A stretch of 64,000 nt of DNA from Auanema rhodensis (Eukaryota; Nematoda; Chromadorea; Rhabditida; Rhabditidae). This document shows, in pieces, positions 12,652 through 24,958 of the stretch. The stretch spans positions 16,507,638-16,571,637 of the forward strand of contig OZ059900.1 in the NCBI GenBank assembly GCA_964057225.1, in the 5' to 3' direction. Below the pieces are notes generated by a model, which was not told where the DNA came from, made no database searches, and saw nothing but the letters and a program-made list of their open reading frames with translations. The position numbers were made by a program, and so were the translations under genes. Numbering within the stretch: the stretch's first letter is position 1; each line of letters begins with the position of its first letter.

Positions 12652-15600
12652 ACTAGACGTTGTACGAACAATTTTGAGCTAGGTTTCATTGACATTGCAT
12701 GAGTTTGAACACATGAAATCGTAAGTCAAAACCTTGTTTACAGCGAAATTTCCAAAAACTGGTTTTCCAGCATAATAAAATATTTCTCATGGGAAATACT
12801 GTGTTTTTGTATTTTTCTAGTGTTCAGCATGTAAAATGCTTCATTTTAGTATGTAACACACTGAAATTCGTTGCATTTGACGACTCATATGAACAAAAAT
12901 CGATTTAATCAATATTAGCCATAAGGGGCGTGCCCTCAGAATATGCTAATTTCCTTAATTTTCTAACCCCTGTTTTTTTGTCGTGAAAGTGGAACTAGAC
13001 GTTGTACGAACAATTTTGAGCTAAGTTTCATTGACATTGCATGAGTTTGAACACATGAAATCGTAAGTCAAAACCTTGTTTACAGCGAAATTTCCAAAAA
13101 CTGGTTTTCCAGCATAATAAAATATTTCTCATGGGAAATACTGTGTTTTTGTTTTTTTCTAGTGTTCAGCATGTAAAATGCTTCATTTTAGTATGTAACA
13201 CGCTGAAATTCGTTGCATTTGACGACTCATATGAACAAAAATCGATTTAATCAATATTAGCCATAAGGGGCGTGCCCTCAGAATATGCTAATTTCCTTAA
13301 TTTTCTAACCCCTGTTTTTTGTCGTGAAAGTGGAACTAGACGTTGTACGAACAATTTTGAGCTAGGTTTCATTGACATTGCATGAGTTTGAACACATGAA
13401 ATCGTAAGTCAAAACCTTGTTTACAGCGAAATTTCCAAAAACTGGTTTTCCAGCATAATAAAATATTTCTCATGGGAAATACTGTGTTTTTGTATTCTTC
13501 TAGTGTTCAGCATGTAAAATGCTTCATTTTAGTATGTAACACGCTGAAATTCGTTGCATTTGACGACTCATATGAACAAAAATCGATTTAATCAATATTA
13601 GCCATAAGGGGCGTGCCCTCAGAATATGCTAATTTCCTTAATTTTCTAACCCCTGTTTTTTTGTCGTGAAAGTGGAACTAGACGTTGTACGAACAATTTT
13701 GAGCTAGGTTTCATTGACATTGCATGAGTTTGAACACATGAAATCGTAAGTCAAAACCTTGTTTACAGCGAAATTTCCAAAAACTGGTTTTCCAGCATAA
13801 TAAAATATTTCTCATGGGAAATACTGTGTTTTTGTATTCTTCTAGTGTTCAGCATGTAAAATGCTTCATTTTAGTATGTAACACGCTGAAATTCGTTGCA
13901 TTTGACGACTCATATGAACAAAAATCGATTTAATCAATATTAGCCATAAGGGGCGTGCCCTCAGAATATGCTAATTTCCTTAATTTTCTAACCCCTGTTT
14001 TTTGTCGTGAAAGTGGAACTAGACGTTGTACGAACAATTTTGAGCTAGGTTTCATTGACATTGCATGAGTTTGAACACATGAAATCGTAAGTCAAAACCT
14101 TGTTTACAGCGAAATTTCCAAAAACTGGTTTTCCAGCATAATAAAATATTTCTCATGGGAAATACTGTGTTTTTGTTTTTTTCTAGTGTTCAGCATGTAA
14201 AGTGCTTCATTTTAGTATGTAACACGCTGAAATTCGTTGCATTTGACGACTCATATGAACAAAAATCGATTTAATCAATATTAGCCATAAGGGGCGTGCC
14301 CTCAGAATATGCTAATTTCCTTAATTTTCTAACCCCTGTTTTTTTGTCGTGAAAGTGGAACTAGACGTTGTACGAACAATTTTCAGCTAGGTTTCATTGA
14401 CATTGCATGAGTTTGAACACATGAAATCGTAAGTCAAAACCTTGTTTACAGCGAAATTTCCAAAAACTGGTTTTCCAGCATAATAAAATATTTCTCATGG
14501 GAAATACTGTGTTTTTGTATTTTTCTAGTGTTCAGCATGTAAAATGCTTCATTTTAGTATGTAACACGCTGAAATTCGTTGCATTTGACGACTCATATGA
14601 ACAAAAATCGATTTAATCAATATTAGCCATAAGGGGCGTGCCCTCAGAATATGCTAATTTCCTTAAATTTCTAACCCCTGTTTTTTGTCGTGAAAGTGGA
14701 ACTAGACGTTGTACGAACAATTTTGAGCTAGGTTTCATTGACATTGCATGAGTTTGAACACATGAAATCGTAAGTCAAAACCTTGTTTACAGCGAAATTT
14801 CCAAAAACTGGTTTTCCAGCATAATAAAATATTTCTCATGGGAAATACTGTGTTTTTGTATTCTTCTAGTGTTTAGCATGTAAAATGCTTCATTTTAGTA
14901 TGTAACACGCTGAAATTCGTTGCATTTGACGACTCATATGAACAAAAATCGATTTAATCAATATTAGCCATAAGGGGCGTGCCCTCAGAATATGCTAATT
15001 TCCTTAATTTTCTAACCCCTGTTTTTTTGTCGTGAAAGTGGAACTAGACGTTGTACGAACATTTTTGAGCTAGGTTTCATTGACATTGCATGAGTTTGAA
15101 CACATGAAATCGTAAGTCAAAACCTTGTTTACAGCGAAATTTCCAAAAACTGGTTTTCCAGCATAATAAAATATTTCTCATGGGAAATACTGTGTTTTTG
15201 TATTTTTCTAGTGTTCAGCATGTAAAATACTTCATTTTAGTATGTAACACGCTGAAATTCGTTGCATTTGACGACTCATATGAACAAAAATCGATTTAAT
15301 CAATATTAGCCATAAGGGGCGTGCCCTCAGAATATGCTAATTTCCTTAATTTTCTAACCCTTGTTTTTTTGTCGTGAAAGTGGAACTAGACGTTGTACGA
15401 ACAATTTTGAGCTAGGTTTCATTGACATTGCATGAGTTTGAACACATGAAATCGTAAGTCAAAACCTTGTTTACAGCGAAATTTCCAAAAACTGGTTTTC
15501 CAGCATAATAAAACATTTCTCATGGGAAATACTGTGTTTTTGTATTTTTCTAGTGTTCAGCATGTAAAATGCTTCATTTTAGTATGTAACACGCTGAAAT

Positions 15601-18600
15601 TCGTTGCATTTGACGAATCATATGAACAAAAATCGATTTAATCAATATTAGCCATAAGGGGCGTGCCCTCAGAATATGCTAATTTCCTTAATTTTCTAAC
15701 CCCTGTTTTTTTGTCGTGAAAGTGGAACTAGACGTTGTACGAACAATTTTGAGCTAGGTTTCATTGACATTGCATGAGTTTGAACACATGAAATCGTAAG
15801 TCAAAACCTTGTTTACAGCGAAATTTCCAAAAACTGGTTTTCCAGCATAATAAAATATTTCTCATGGGAAATACTGTGTTTTTGTATTTTTCTAGTGTTC
15901 AGCATGTAAAATGGTTCATTTTAGTATGTAACACGCTGAAATTCGTTGCATTTGACGACTCATATGAACAAAAATCGATTTAATCAATATTAGCCATAAG
16001 GGGCGTGCCCTCAGAATATGCTAATTTCCTTAAATTTCTAACCCCTGTTTTTTGTCGTGAAAGTGGAACTAAACGTTGTACGAACAATTTTGAGCTAGGT
16101 TTCATTGACATTGCATGAGTTTGAACACATGAAATCGTAAGTCAAAACCTTGTTTACAGCGAAATTTCCAAAAACTGGTTTTCCAGCATAATAAAATATT
16201 TCTCATGGGAAATACTGTGTTTTTGTATTCTTCTAGTGTTCAGCATGTAAAATGCTTCATTTTAGTATGTAACACGCTGAAATTCGTTGCATTTGACGAC
16301 TCATATGAACAAAAATCGATTTAATCAATATTAGCCATAAGGGGCGTGCCCTCAGAATATGCTAATTTCCTTAATTTTCTAACCCCTGTTTTTTTGTCGT
16401 GAAAGTGGAACTAGACGTTGTACGAACATTTTTGAGCTAGGTTTCATTGACATTGCATGAGTTTGAACACATGAAATCGTAAGTCAAAACCTTGTTTACA
16501 GCGAAATTTCCAAAAACTGGTTTTCCAGCATAATAAAATATTTCTCATGGGAAATACTGTGTTTTTGTATTTTTCTAGTGTTCAGCATGTAAAATACTTC
16601 ATTTTAGTATGTAACACGCTGAAATTCGTTGCATTTGACGACTCATATGAACAAAAATCGATTTAATCAATATTAGCCATAAGGGGCGTGCCCTCAGAAT
16701 ATGCTAATTTCCTTAATTTTCTAACCCTTGTTTTTTTGTCGTGAAAGTGGAACTAGACGTTGTACGAACAATTTTGAGCTAGGTTTCATTGACATTGCAT
16801 GAGTTTGAACACATGAAATCGTAAGTCAAAACCTTGTTTACAGCGAAATTTCCAAAAACTGGTTTTCCAGCATAATAAAACATTTCTCATGGGAAATACT
16901 GTGTTTTTGTATTTTTCTAGTGTTCAGCATGTAAAATGCTTCATTTTAGTATGTAACACGCTGAAATTCGTTGCATTTGACGAATCATATGAACAAAAAT
17001 CGATTTAATCAATATTAGCCATAAGGGGCGTGCCCTCAGAATATGCTAATTTCCTTAATTTTCTAACCCCTGTTTTTTTGTCGTGAAAGTGGAACTAGAC
17101 GTTGTACGAACAATTTTGAGCTAGGTTTCATTGACATTGCATGAGTTTGAACACATGAAATCGTAAGTCAAAACCTTGTTTACAGCGAAATTTCCAAAAA
17201 CTGGTTTTCCAGCATAATAAAATATTTCTCATGGGAAATACTGTGTTTTTGTATTTTTCTAGTGTTCAGCATGTAAAATGGTTCATTTTAGTATGTAACA
17301 CGCTGAAATTCGTTGCATTTGACGACTCATATGAACAAAAATCGATTTAATCAATATTAGCCATAAGGGGCGTGCCCTCAGAATATGCTAATTTCCTTAA
17401 TTTTCTAACCCCTGTTTTTTTGTCGTGAAAGTGGAACTAGACGTTGTACGAACAATTTTGAGCTAGGTTTCATTGACATTGCATGAGTTTGAACACATGA
17501 AATCGTAAGTCAAAACCTTGTTTACAGCGAAATTTCCAAAAACTGGTTTTCCAGCATAATAAAATATTTCTCATGGGAAATACTGTGTTTTTGTATTTTT
17601 CTAGTGTTCAGCATGTAAAATGCTTCATTTTAGTATGTAACACGCTGAAATTCGTTGCATTTGACGACTCATATGAACAAAAATCGATTTAATCAATATT
17701 AGCCATAAGGGGCGTGCCCTCAGAATATGCTAATTTCCTTAATTTTCTGACCCCTGTTTTTTTGTCGTGAAAGTGGAACTAGACGTTGTACGAACAATTT
17801 TGAGCTAGGTTTCATTGACATTGCATGAGTTTGAACACATGAAATCGTAAGTCAAAACCTTGTTTACAGCGAAATTTCCAAAAACTGGTTTTCCAGCATA
17901 ATAAAATATTTCTCATGGGAAATACTGTGTTTTTGTATTTTTCTAGTGTTCAGCATGTAAAATGCTTCATTTTAGTATGTAACACGCTGAAATTCGTTGC
18001 ATTTGACGACTCATATGAACAAAAATCGATTTAATCAATATTAGCCATAAGGGGCGTGCCCTCAGAATATGCTAATTTCCTTAATTTTCTAACCCTTGTT
18101 TTTTTGTCGTGAAAGTGGAACTAGACGTTGTACGAACAATTTTGAGCTAGGTTTCATTGACATTGCATGAGTTTGAACACATGAAATCGTAAGTCAAAAC
18201 CTTGTTTACAGCGAAATTTCCAAAAACTGGTTTTCCAGCATAATAAAACATTTCTCATGGGAAATACTGTGTTTTTGTATTTTTCTAGTGTTCAGCATGT
18301 AAAATGCTTCATTTTAGTATGTAACACGCTGAAATTCGTTGCATTTGACGAATCATATGAACAAAAATCGATTTAATCAATATTAGCCATAAGGGGCGTG
18401 CCCTCAGAATATGCTAATTTCCTTAATTTTCTAACCCCTGTTTTTTTGTCGTGAAAGTGGAACTAGACGTTGTACGAACAATTTTGAGCTAGGTTTCATT
18501 GACATTGCATGAGTTTGAACACATGAAATCGTAAGTCAAAACCTTGTTTACAGCGAAATTTCCAAAAACTGGTTTTCCAGCATAATAAAATATTTCTCAT

Positions 18601-19487
18601 GGGAAATACTGTGTTTTTGTATTTTTCTAGTGTTCAGCATGTAAAATGGTTCATTTTAGTATGTAACACGCTGAAATTCGTTGCATTTGACGACTCATAT
18701 GAACAAAAATCGATTTAATCAATATTAGCCATAAGGGGCGTGCCCTCAGAATATGCTAATTTCCTTAATTTTCTAACCCCTGTTTTTTTGTCGTGAAAGT
18801 GGAACTAGACGTTGTACGAACAATTTTGAGCTAGGTTTCATTGACATTGCATGAGTTTGAACACATGAAATCGTAAGTCAAAACCTTGTTTACAGCGAAA
18901 TTTCCAAAAACTGGTTTTCCAGCATAATAAAATATTTCTCATGGGAAATACTGTGTTTTTGTATTTTTCTAGTGTTCAGCATGTAAAATGCTTCATTTTA
19001 GTATGTAACACGCTGAAATTCGTTGCATTTGACGACTCATATGAACAAAAATCGATTTAATCAATATTAGCCATAAGGGGCGTGCCCTCAGAATATGCTA
19101 ATTTCCTTAATTTTCTGACCCCTGTTTTTTTGTCGTGAAAGTGGAACTAGACGTTGTACGAACAATTTTGAGCTAGGTTTCATTGACATTGCATGAGTTT
19201 GAACACATGAAATCGTAAGTCAAAACCTTGTTTACAGCGAAATTTCCAAAAACTGGTTTTCCAGCATAATAAAATATTTCTCATGGGAAATACTGTGTTT
19301 TTGTATTTTTCTAGTGTTCAGCATGTAAAATGCTTCATTTTAGTATGTAACACGCTGAAATTCGTTGCATTTGACGACTCATATGAACAAAAATCGATTT
19401 AATCAATATTAGCCATAAGGGGCGTGCCCTCAGAATATGCTAATTTCCTTAATTTTCTAACCCCTGTTTTTTTGTCGTGAAAGTGGA
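12652..19487. repeat. Satellite A long block, second copy (M38-M57)
   Basis: M38-M43 repeat the marker order of M12-M16 plus M21: CACACTG; GAGCTAAG with T6; TATTCTTC twice; AAAGTGC; TTTTCAGC with TTAAATTTC and T6. M44-M52 then repeat M22-M28 plus M33-M34, ending in CTGACCCC. A further 4-unit copy (M53-M56, 17778-19145) follows, with a chimeric first unit. Private changes include GTGTTTAGC in M44 and ACTAAACG at the start of M48. Relative to 3768-12651, one copy of each 4-unit tandem is missing, showing independent expansion or contraction after the long block was duplicated. Confidence 0.8.
17778..18119. repeat. Chimeric satellite A unit M53
   Basis: The unit begins like a consensus unit (ACGAACAATTTTGAG, ATGCTTC) but ends with CCCTTG, which elsewhere in this part of the array accompanies ATTTTTGAG and ATACTTC (M23, M27, M31, M45, M49). 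It is followed by the usual partners of that type: M54 with AAACATTT and GACGAATC, M55 with ATGGTTC, and M56 with CTGACCCC. This is what an unequal crossover or conversion within a unit would leave, between the ATGCTTC site and the CCCTTG site. Confidence 0.6.
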
Positions 19488-20171
19488 ACTAGACGTTGTA
19501 CGAACAATTTTGAGCTAGGTTTCATTGACATTGCATGAGTTTGAACACATGAAATCGTAAGTCAAAACCTTGTTTACAGCGAAATTTCCAAAAACTGGTT
19601 TTCCAGCATAATAAAATATTTCTCATGGGAAATACTGTGTTTTTGTATTTTTCTAGTGTTCAGCATGTAAAATGCTTCATTTTAGTATGTAACACGCTGA
19701 AATTCGTTGCATTTGACGACTCATATGAACAAAAATCGATTTAATCAATATTAGCTATAAGGGGCGTGCCCTCAGAATATGCTAATTTCCTTAATTTTCT
19801 AACCCCTGTTTTTTTGTCGTGAAAGTGGAACTAGACGTTGTACGAACAATTTTGAGCTAAGTTTCATTGACATTGCATGAGTTTGAACACATGAAATCGT
19901 AAGTCAAAACCTTGTTTACAGCGAAATTTCCAAAAACTGGTTTTCCAGCATAATAAAATATTTCTCATGGGAAATACTGTGTTTTTGTTTTTTTCTAGTG
20001 TTCAGCATGTAAAATGCTTCATTTTAGTATGTAACACGCTGAAATTCGTTGCATTTGACGACTCATATGAACAAAAATCGATTTAATCAATATTAGCCAT
20101 AAGGGGCGTGCCCTCAGAATATGCTAATTTCCTTAATTTTCTAACCCCTGTTTTTTTGTCGTGAAAGTGGA
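19488..20171. repeat. GCTATAAGG / GAGCTAAG marker pair (M58-M59)
   Basis: M58 has GCTATAAGG and M59 has GAGCTAAG with TTTTTTTC. The same two-unit pair recurs at M72-M73, M107-M108, M111-M112, M119-M120, M144-M145, M155-M156 and M161-M162, and usually precedes TATTCTTC units. It is the best internal landmark for lining up the middle and right parts of the array. Confidence 0.75.
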
Positions 20172-22564
20172 ACTAGACGTTGTACGAACAATTTTGAGCT
20201 AGGTTTCATTGACATTGCATGAGTTTGAACACATGAAATCGTAAGTCAAAACCTTGTTTACAGCGAAATTTCCAAAAACTGGTTTTCCAGCATAATAAAA
20301 TATTTCTCATGGGAAATACTGTGTTTTTGTATTCTTCTAGTGTTCAGCATGTAAAATGCTTCATTTTAGTATGTAACACGCTGAAATTCGTTGCATTTGA
20401 CGACTCATATGAACAAAAATCGATTTAATCAATATTAGCCATAAGGGGCGTGCCCTCAGAATATGCTAATTTCCTTAATTTTCTAACCCCTGTTTTTTTG
20501 TCGTGAAAGTGGAACTAGACGTTGTACGAACAATTTTGAGCTAGGTTTCATTGACATTGCATGAGTTTGAACACATGAAATCGTAAGTCAAAACCTTGTT
20601 TACAGCGAAATTTCCAAAAACTGGTTTTCCAGCATAATAAAATATTTCTCATGGGAAATACTGTGTTTTTGTATTCTTCTAGTGTTCAGCATGTAAAATG
20701 CTTCATTTTAGTATGTAACACGCTGAAATTCGTTGCATTTGACGACTCATATGAACAAAAATCGATTTAATCAATATTAGCCATAAGGGGCGTGCCCTCA
20801 GAATATGCTAATTTCCTTAATTTTCTAACCCCTGTTTTTTTGTCGTGAAAGTGGAACTAGACGTTGTACGAACAATTTTGAGCTAGGTTTCATTGACATT
20901 GCATGAGTTTGAACACATGAAATCGTAAGTCAAAACCTTGTTTACAGCGAAATTTCCAAAAACTGGTTTTCCAGCATAATAAAATATTTCTCATGGGAAA
21001 TACTGTGTTTTTGTATTCTTCTAGTGTTCAGCATGTAAAATGCTTCATTTTAGTATGTAACACGCTGAAATTCGTTGCATTTGACGACTCATATGAACAA
21101 AAATCGATTTAATCAATATTAGCCATAAGGGGCGTGCCCTCAGAATATGCTAATTTCCTTAATTTTCTAACCCCTGTTTTTTTGTCGTGAAAGTGGAACT
21201 AGACGTTGTACGAACAATTTTGAGCTAGGTTTCATTGACATTGCATGAGTTTGAACACATGAAATCGTAAGTCAAAACCTTGTTTACAGCGAAATTTCCA
21301 AAAACTGGTTTTCCAGCATAATAAAATATTTCTCATGGGAAATACTGTGTTTTTGTATATTTCTAGTGTTCAGCATGTAAAATGCTTCATTTTAGTATGT
21401 AGCACGCTGAAATTCGTTGCATTTGACGACTCATATGAACAAAAATCGATTTAATCAATATTAGCCATAAGGGGCGTGCCCTCAGAATATGCTAATTTCC
21501 TTAATTTTCTAACCCCTGTTTTTTTGTCGTGAAAGTGGAACTAGACGTTGTACGAACAATTTTGAGCTAGGTTTCATTGACATTGCATGAGTTTGAACAC
21601 ATGAAATCGTAAGTCAAAACCTTGTTTACAGCGAAATTTCCAAAAACTGGTTTTCCAGCATAATAAAATATTTCTCATGGGAAATACTGTGTTTTTGTAT
21701 TTTTCTAGTGTTCAGCATGTAAAATGCTTCATTTTAGTATGTAACACGCTGAAATTCGTTGCATTTGACGACTCATATGAACAAAAATCGATTTAATCAA
21801 TATTAGCCATAAGGGGCGTGCCCTCAGAATATGCTAATTTCCTTAAATTTCTAACCCCTGTTTTTTGTCGTGAAAGTGGAACTAGACGTTGTACGAACAA
21901 TTTTGAGCTAGGTTTCATTGACATTGCATGAGTTTGAACACATGAAATCGTAAGTCAAAACCTTGTTTACAGCGAAATTTCCAAAAACTGGTTTTCCAGC
22001 ATAATAAAATATTTCTCATGGGAAATACTGTGTTTCTGTATTCTTCTAGTGTTCAGCATGTAAAATGCTTCATTTTAGTATGTAACACGCTGAAATTCGT
22101 TGCATTTAACGACTCATATGAACAAAAATCGATTTAATCAATATTAGCCATAAGGGGCGTGCCCTCAGAATATGCTAATTTCCTTAATTTTCTAACCCCT
22201 GTTTTTTTGTCGTGAAAGTGGAACTAGACGTTGTATGAACATTTTTGAGCTAGGTTTCATTGACATTGCATGAGTTTGAACACATGAAATCGTAAGTCAA
22301 AACCTTGTTTACAGCGAAATTTCCAAAAACTGGTTTTCCAGCATAATAAAATATTTCTCATGGGAAATACTGTGTTTTTGTATTTTTCTAGTGTTCAGCA
22401 TGTAAAATACTTCATTTTAGTATGTAACACGCTGAAATTCGTTGCATTTGACGACTCATATGAACAAAAATCGATTTAATCAATATTAGCCATAAGGGGC
22501 GTGCCCTCAGAATATGCTAATTTCCTTAATTTTCTAACCCTTGTTTTTTTGTCGTGAAAGTGGA
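20172..22564. repeat. 7-unit HOR of satellite A, first copy (M60-M66)
   Basis: Order: three TATTCTTC units; TATATTTC with TAGCACG (M63); TTAAATTTC with T6 (M64); TATTCTTC with TTAACGAC (M65); ATGAAC with ATTTTTGAG and ATACTTC (M66). With the preceding marker pair this segment recurs 14 units (4787 bp) later. The shift was checked at both GCTATAAGG and TATATTTC. M65 has a private TTTCTGTATTC, and M66 ends in CCCTTG where the later copy M80 has CCCCTG. Confidence 0.8.
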
Positions 22565-24958
22565 ACTAGACGTTGTACGAACAATTTTGAGCTAGGTTTC
22601 ATTGACATTGCATGAGTTTGAACACATGAAATCGTAAGTCAAAACCTTGTTTACAGCGAAATTTCCAAAAACTGGTTTTCCAGCATAATAAAATATTTCT
22701 CATGGGAAATACTGTGTTTTCGTATTTTTCTAGTGTTCAGCATGTAAAATGGTTCATTTTAGTATGTAACACGCTGAAATTCGTTGCATTTGACGACTCA
22801 TATGAACAAAAATCGATTTAATCAATATTAGCCATAAGGGGCGTGCCCTCAGAATATGCTAATTTCCTTAATTTTCTAACCCCTGTTTTTTTGTCGTGAA
22901 AGTGGAACTAGACGTTGTATGAACATTTTTGAGCTAGGTTTCATTGACATTGCATGAGTTTGAACACATGAAATCGTAAGTCAAAACCTTGTTTACAGCG
23001 AAATTTCCAAAAACTGGTTTTCCAGCATAATAAAATATTTCTCATGGGAAATACTGTGTTTTCGTATTTTTCTAGTGTTCAGCATGTAAAATGGTTCATT
23101 TTAGTATGTAACACGCTGAAATTCGTTGCATTTGACGACTCATATGAACAAAAATCGATTTAATCAATATTAGCCATAAGGGGCGTGCCCTCAGAATATG
23201 CTAATTTCCTTAATTTTCTAACCCCTGTTTTTTTGTCGTGAAAGTGGAACTAGACGTTGTATGAACATTTTTGAGCTAGGTTTCATTGACATTGCATGAG
23301 TTTGAACACATGAAATCGTAAGTCAAAACCTTGTTTACAGCGAAATTTCCAAAAACTGGTTTTCCAGCATAATAAAATATTTCTCATGGGAAATACTGTG
23401 TTTTTGTATTTTTCTAGTGTTCAGCATGTAAAATGCTTCATTTTAGTATGTAACACGCTGAAATTCGTTGCATTTGACGAATCATATGAACAAAAATCGA
23501 TTTAATCAATATTAGCCATAAGGGGCGTGCCCTCAGAATATGCTAATTTCCTTAATTTTCTAACCCCTGTGTTTTTGTCGTGAAAGTGGAACTAGACGTT
23601 GTACGAACAATTTTGAGCTAGGTTTCATTGACATTGCATGAGTTTGAACACATGAAATCGTAAGTCAAAACCTTGTTTACAGCGAAATTTCCAAAAACTG
23701 GTTTTCCAGCATAATAAAATATTTCTCATGGGAAATACTGTGTTTTCGTATTTTTCTAGTGTTCAGCATGTAAAATGGTTCATTTTAGTATGTAACACGC
23801 TGAAATTCGTTGCATTTGACGACTCATATGAACAAAAATCGATTTAATCAATATTAGCCATAAGGGGCGTGCCCTCAGAATATGCTAATTTCCTTAATTT
23901 TCTAACCCCTGTTTTTTTGTCGTGAAAGTGGAACTAGACGTTGTACGAACAATTTTGAGCTAGGTTTCATTGACATTGCATGAGTTTGAACACATGAAAT
24001 CGTAAGTCAAAACCTTGTTTACAGCGAAATTTCCAAAAACTGGTTTTCCAGCATAATAAAATATTTCTCATGGGAAATACTGTGTTTTTGTATTTTTCTA
24101 GTGTTCAGCATGTAAAATGCTTCATTTTAGTATGTAACACGCTGAAATTCGTTGCATTTAACGACTCATATGAACAAAAATCGATTTAATCAATATTAGC
24201 CATAAGGGGCGTGCCCTCAGAATATGCTAATTTCCTTAATTTTCTAACCCCTGTTTTTTTGTCGTGAAAGTGGAATTAGACGTTGTATGAACATTTTTGA
24301 GCTAGGTTTCATTGACATTGCATGAGTTTGAACACATGAAATCGTAAGTCAAAACCTTGTTTACAGCGAAATTTCCAAAAACTGGTTTTCCAGCATAATA
24401 AAATATTTCTCATGGGAAATACTGTGTTTTTGTATTTTTCTAGTGTTCAGCATGTAAAATGCTTCATTTTAGTATGTAACACGCTGAAATTCGTTGCATT
24501 TGACGACTCATATGAACAAAAATCGATTTAATCAATATTAGCTATAAGGGGCGTGCCCTCAGAATATGCTAATTTCCTTAATTTTCTAACCCCTGTTTTT
24601 TTGTCGTGAAAGTGGAACTAGACGTTGTACGAACAATTTTGAGCTAAGTTTCATTGACATTGCATGAGTTTGAACACATGAAATCGTAAGTCAAAACCTT
24701 GTTTACAGCGAAATTTCCAAAAACTGGTTTTCCAGCATAATAAAATATTTCTCATGGGAAATACTGTGTTTTTGTTTTTTTCTAGTGTTCAGCATGTAAA
24801 ATGCTTCATTTTAGTATGTAACACGCTGAAATTCGTTGCATTTGACGACTCATATGAACAAAAATCGATTTAATCAATATTAGCCATAAGGGGCGTGCCC
24901 TCAGAATATGCTAATTTCCTTAATTTTCTAACCCCTGTTTTTTTGTCGTGAAAGTGGA
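22565..24958. repeat. Satellite A segment with TTTCGTA units and marker pair (M67-M73)
   Basis: M67, M68 and M70 share TTTCGTA with ATGGTTC, a combination seen again only in M100. M68, M69 and M72 begin with ATGAACATTTTTGAG. M69 has its T tract broken by G (CCTGTGTTTTTG near 23570). M71 has TTAACGAC. M72 opens with the rare GAATTAGACG and ends with GCTATAAGG; M73 is the GAGCTAAG unit. M70-M72 resemble M100-M102 at 33847-34872, exactly 10256 bp away at the GAATTAGACG site. Confidence 0.75.
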
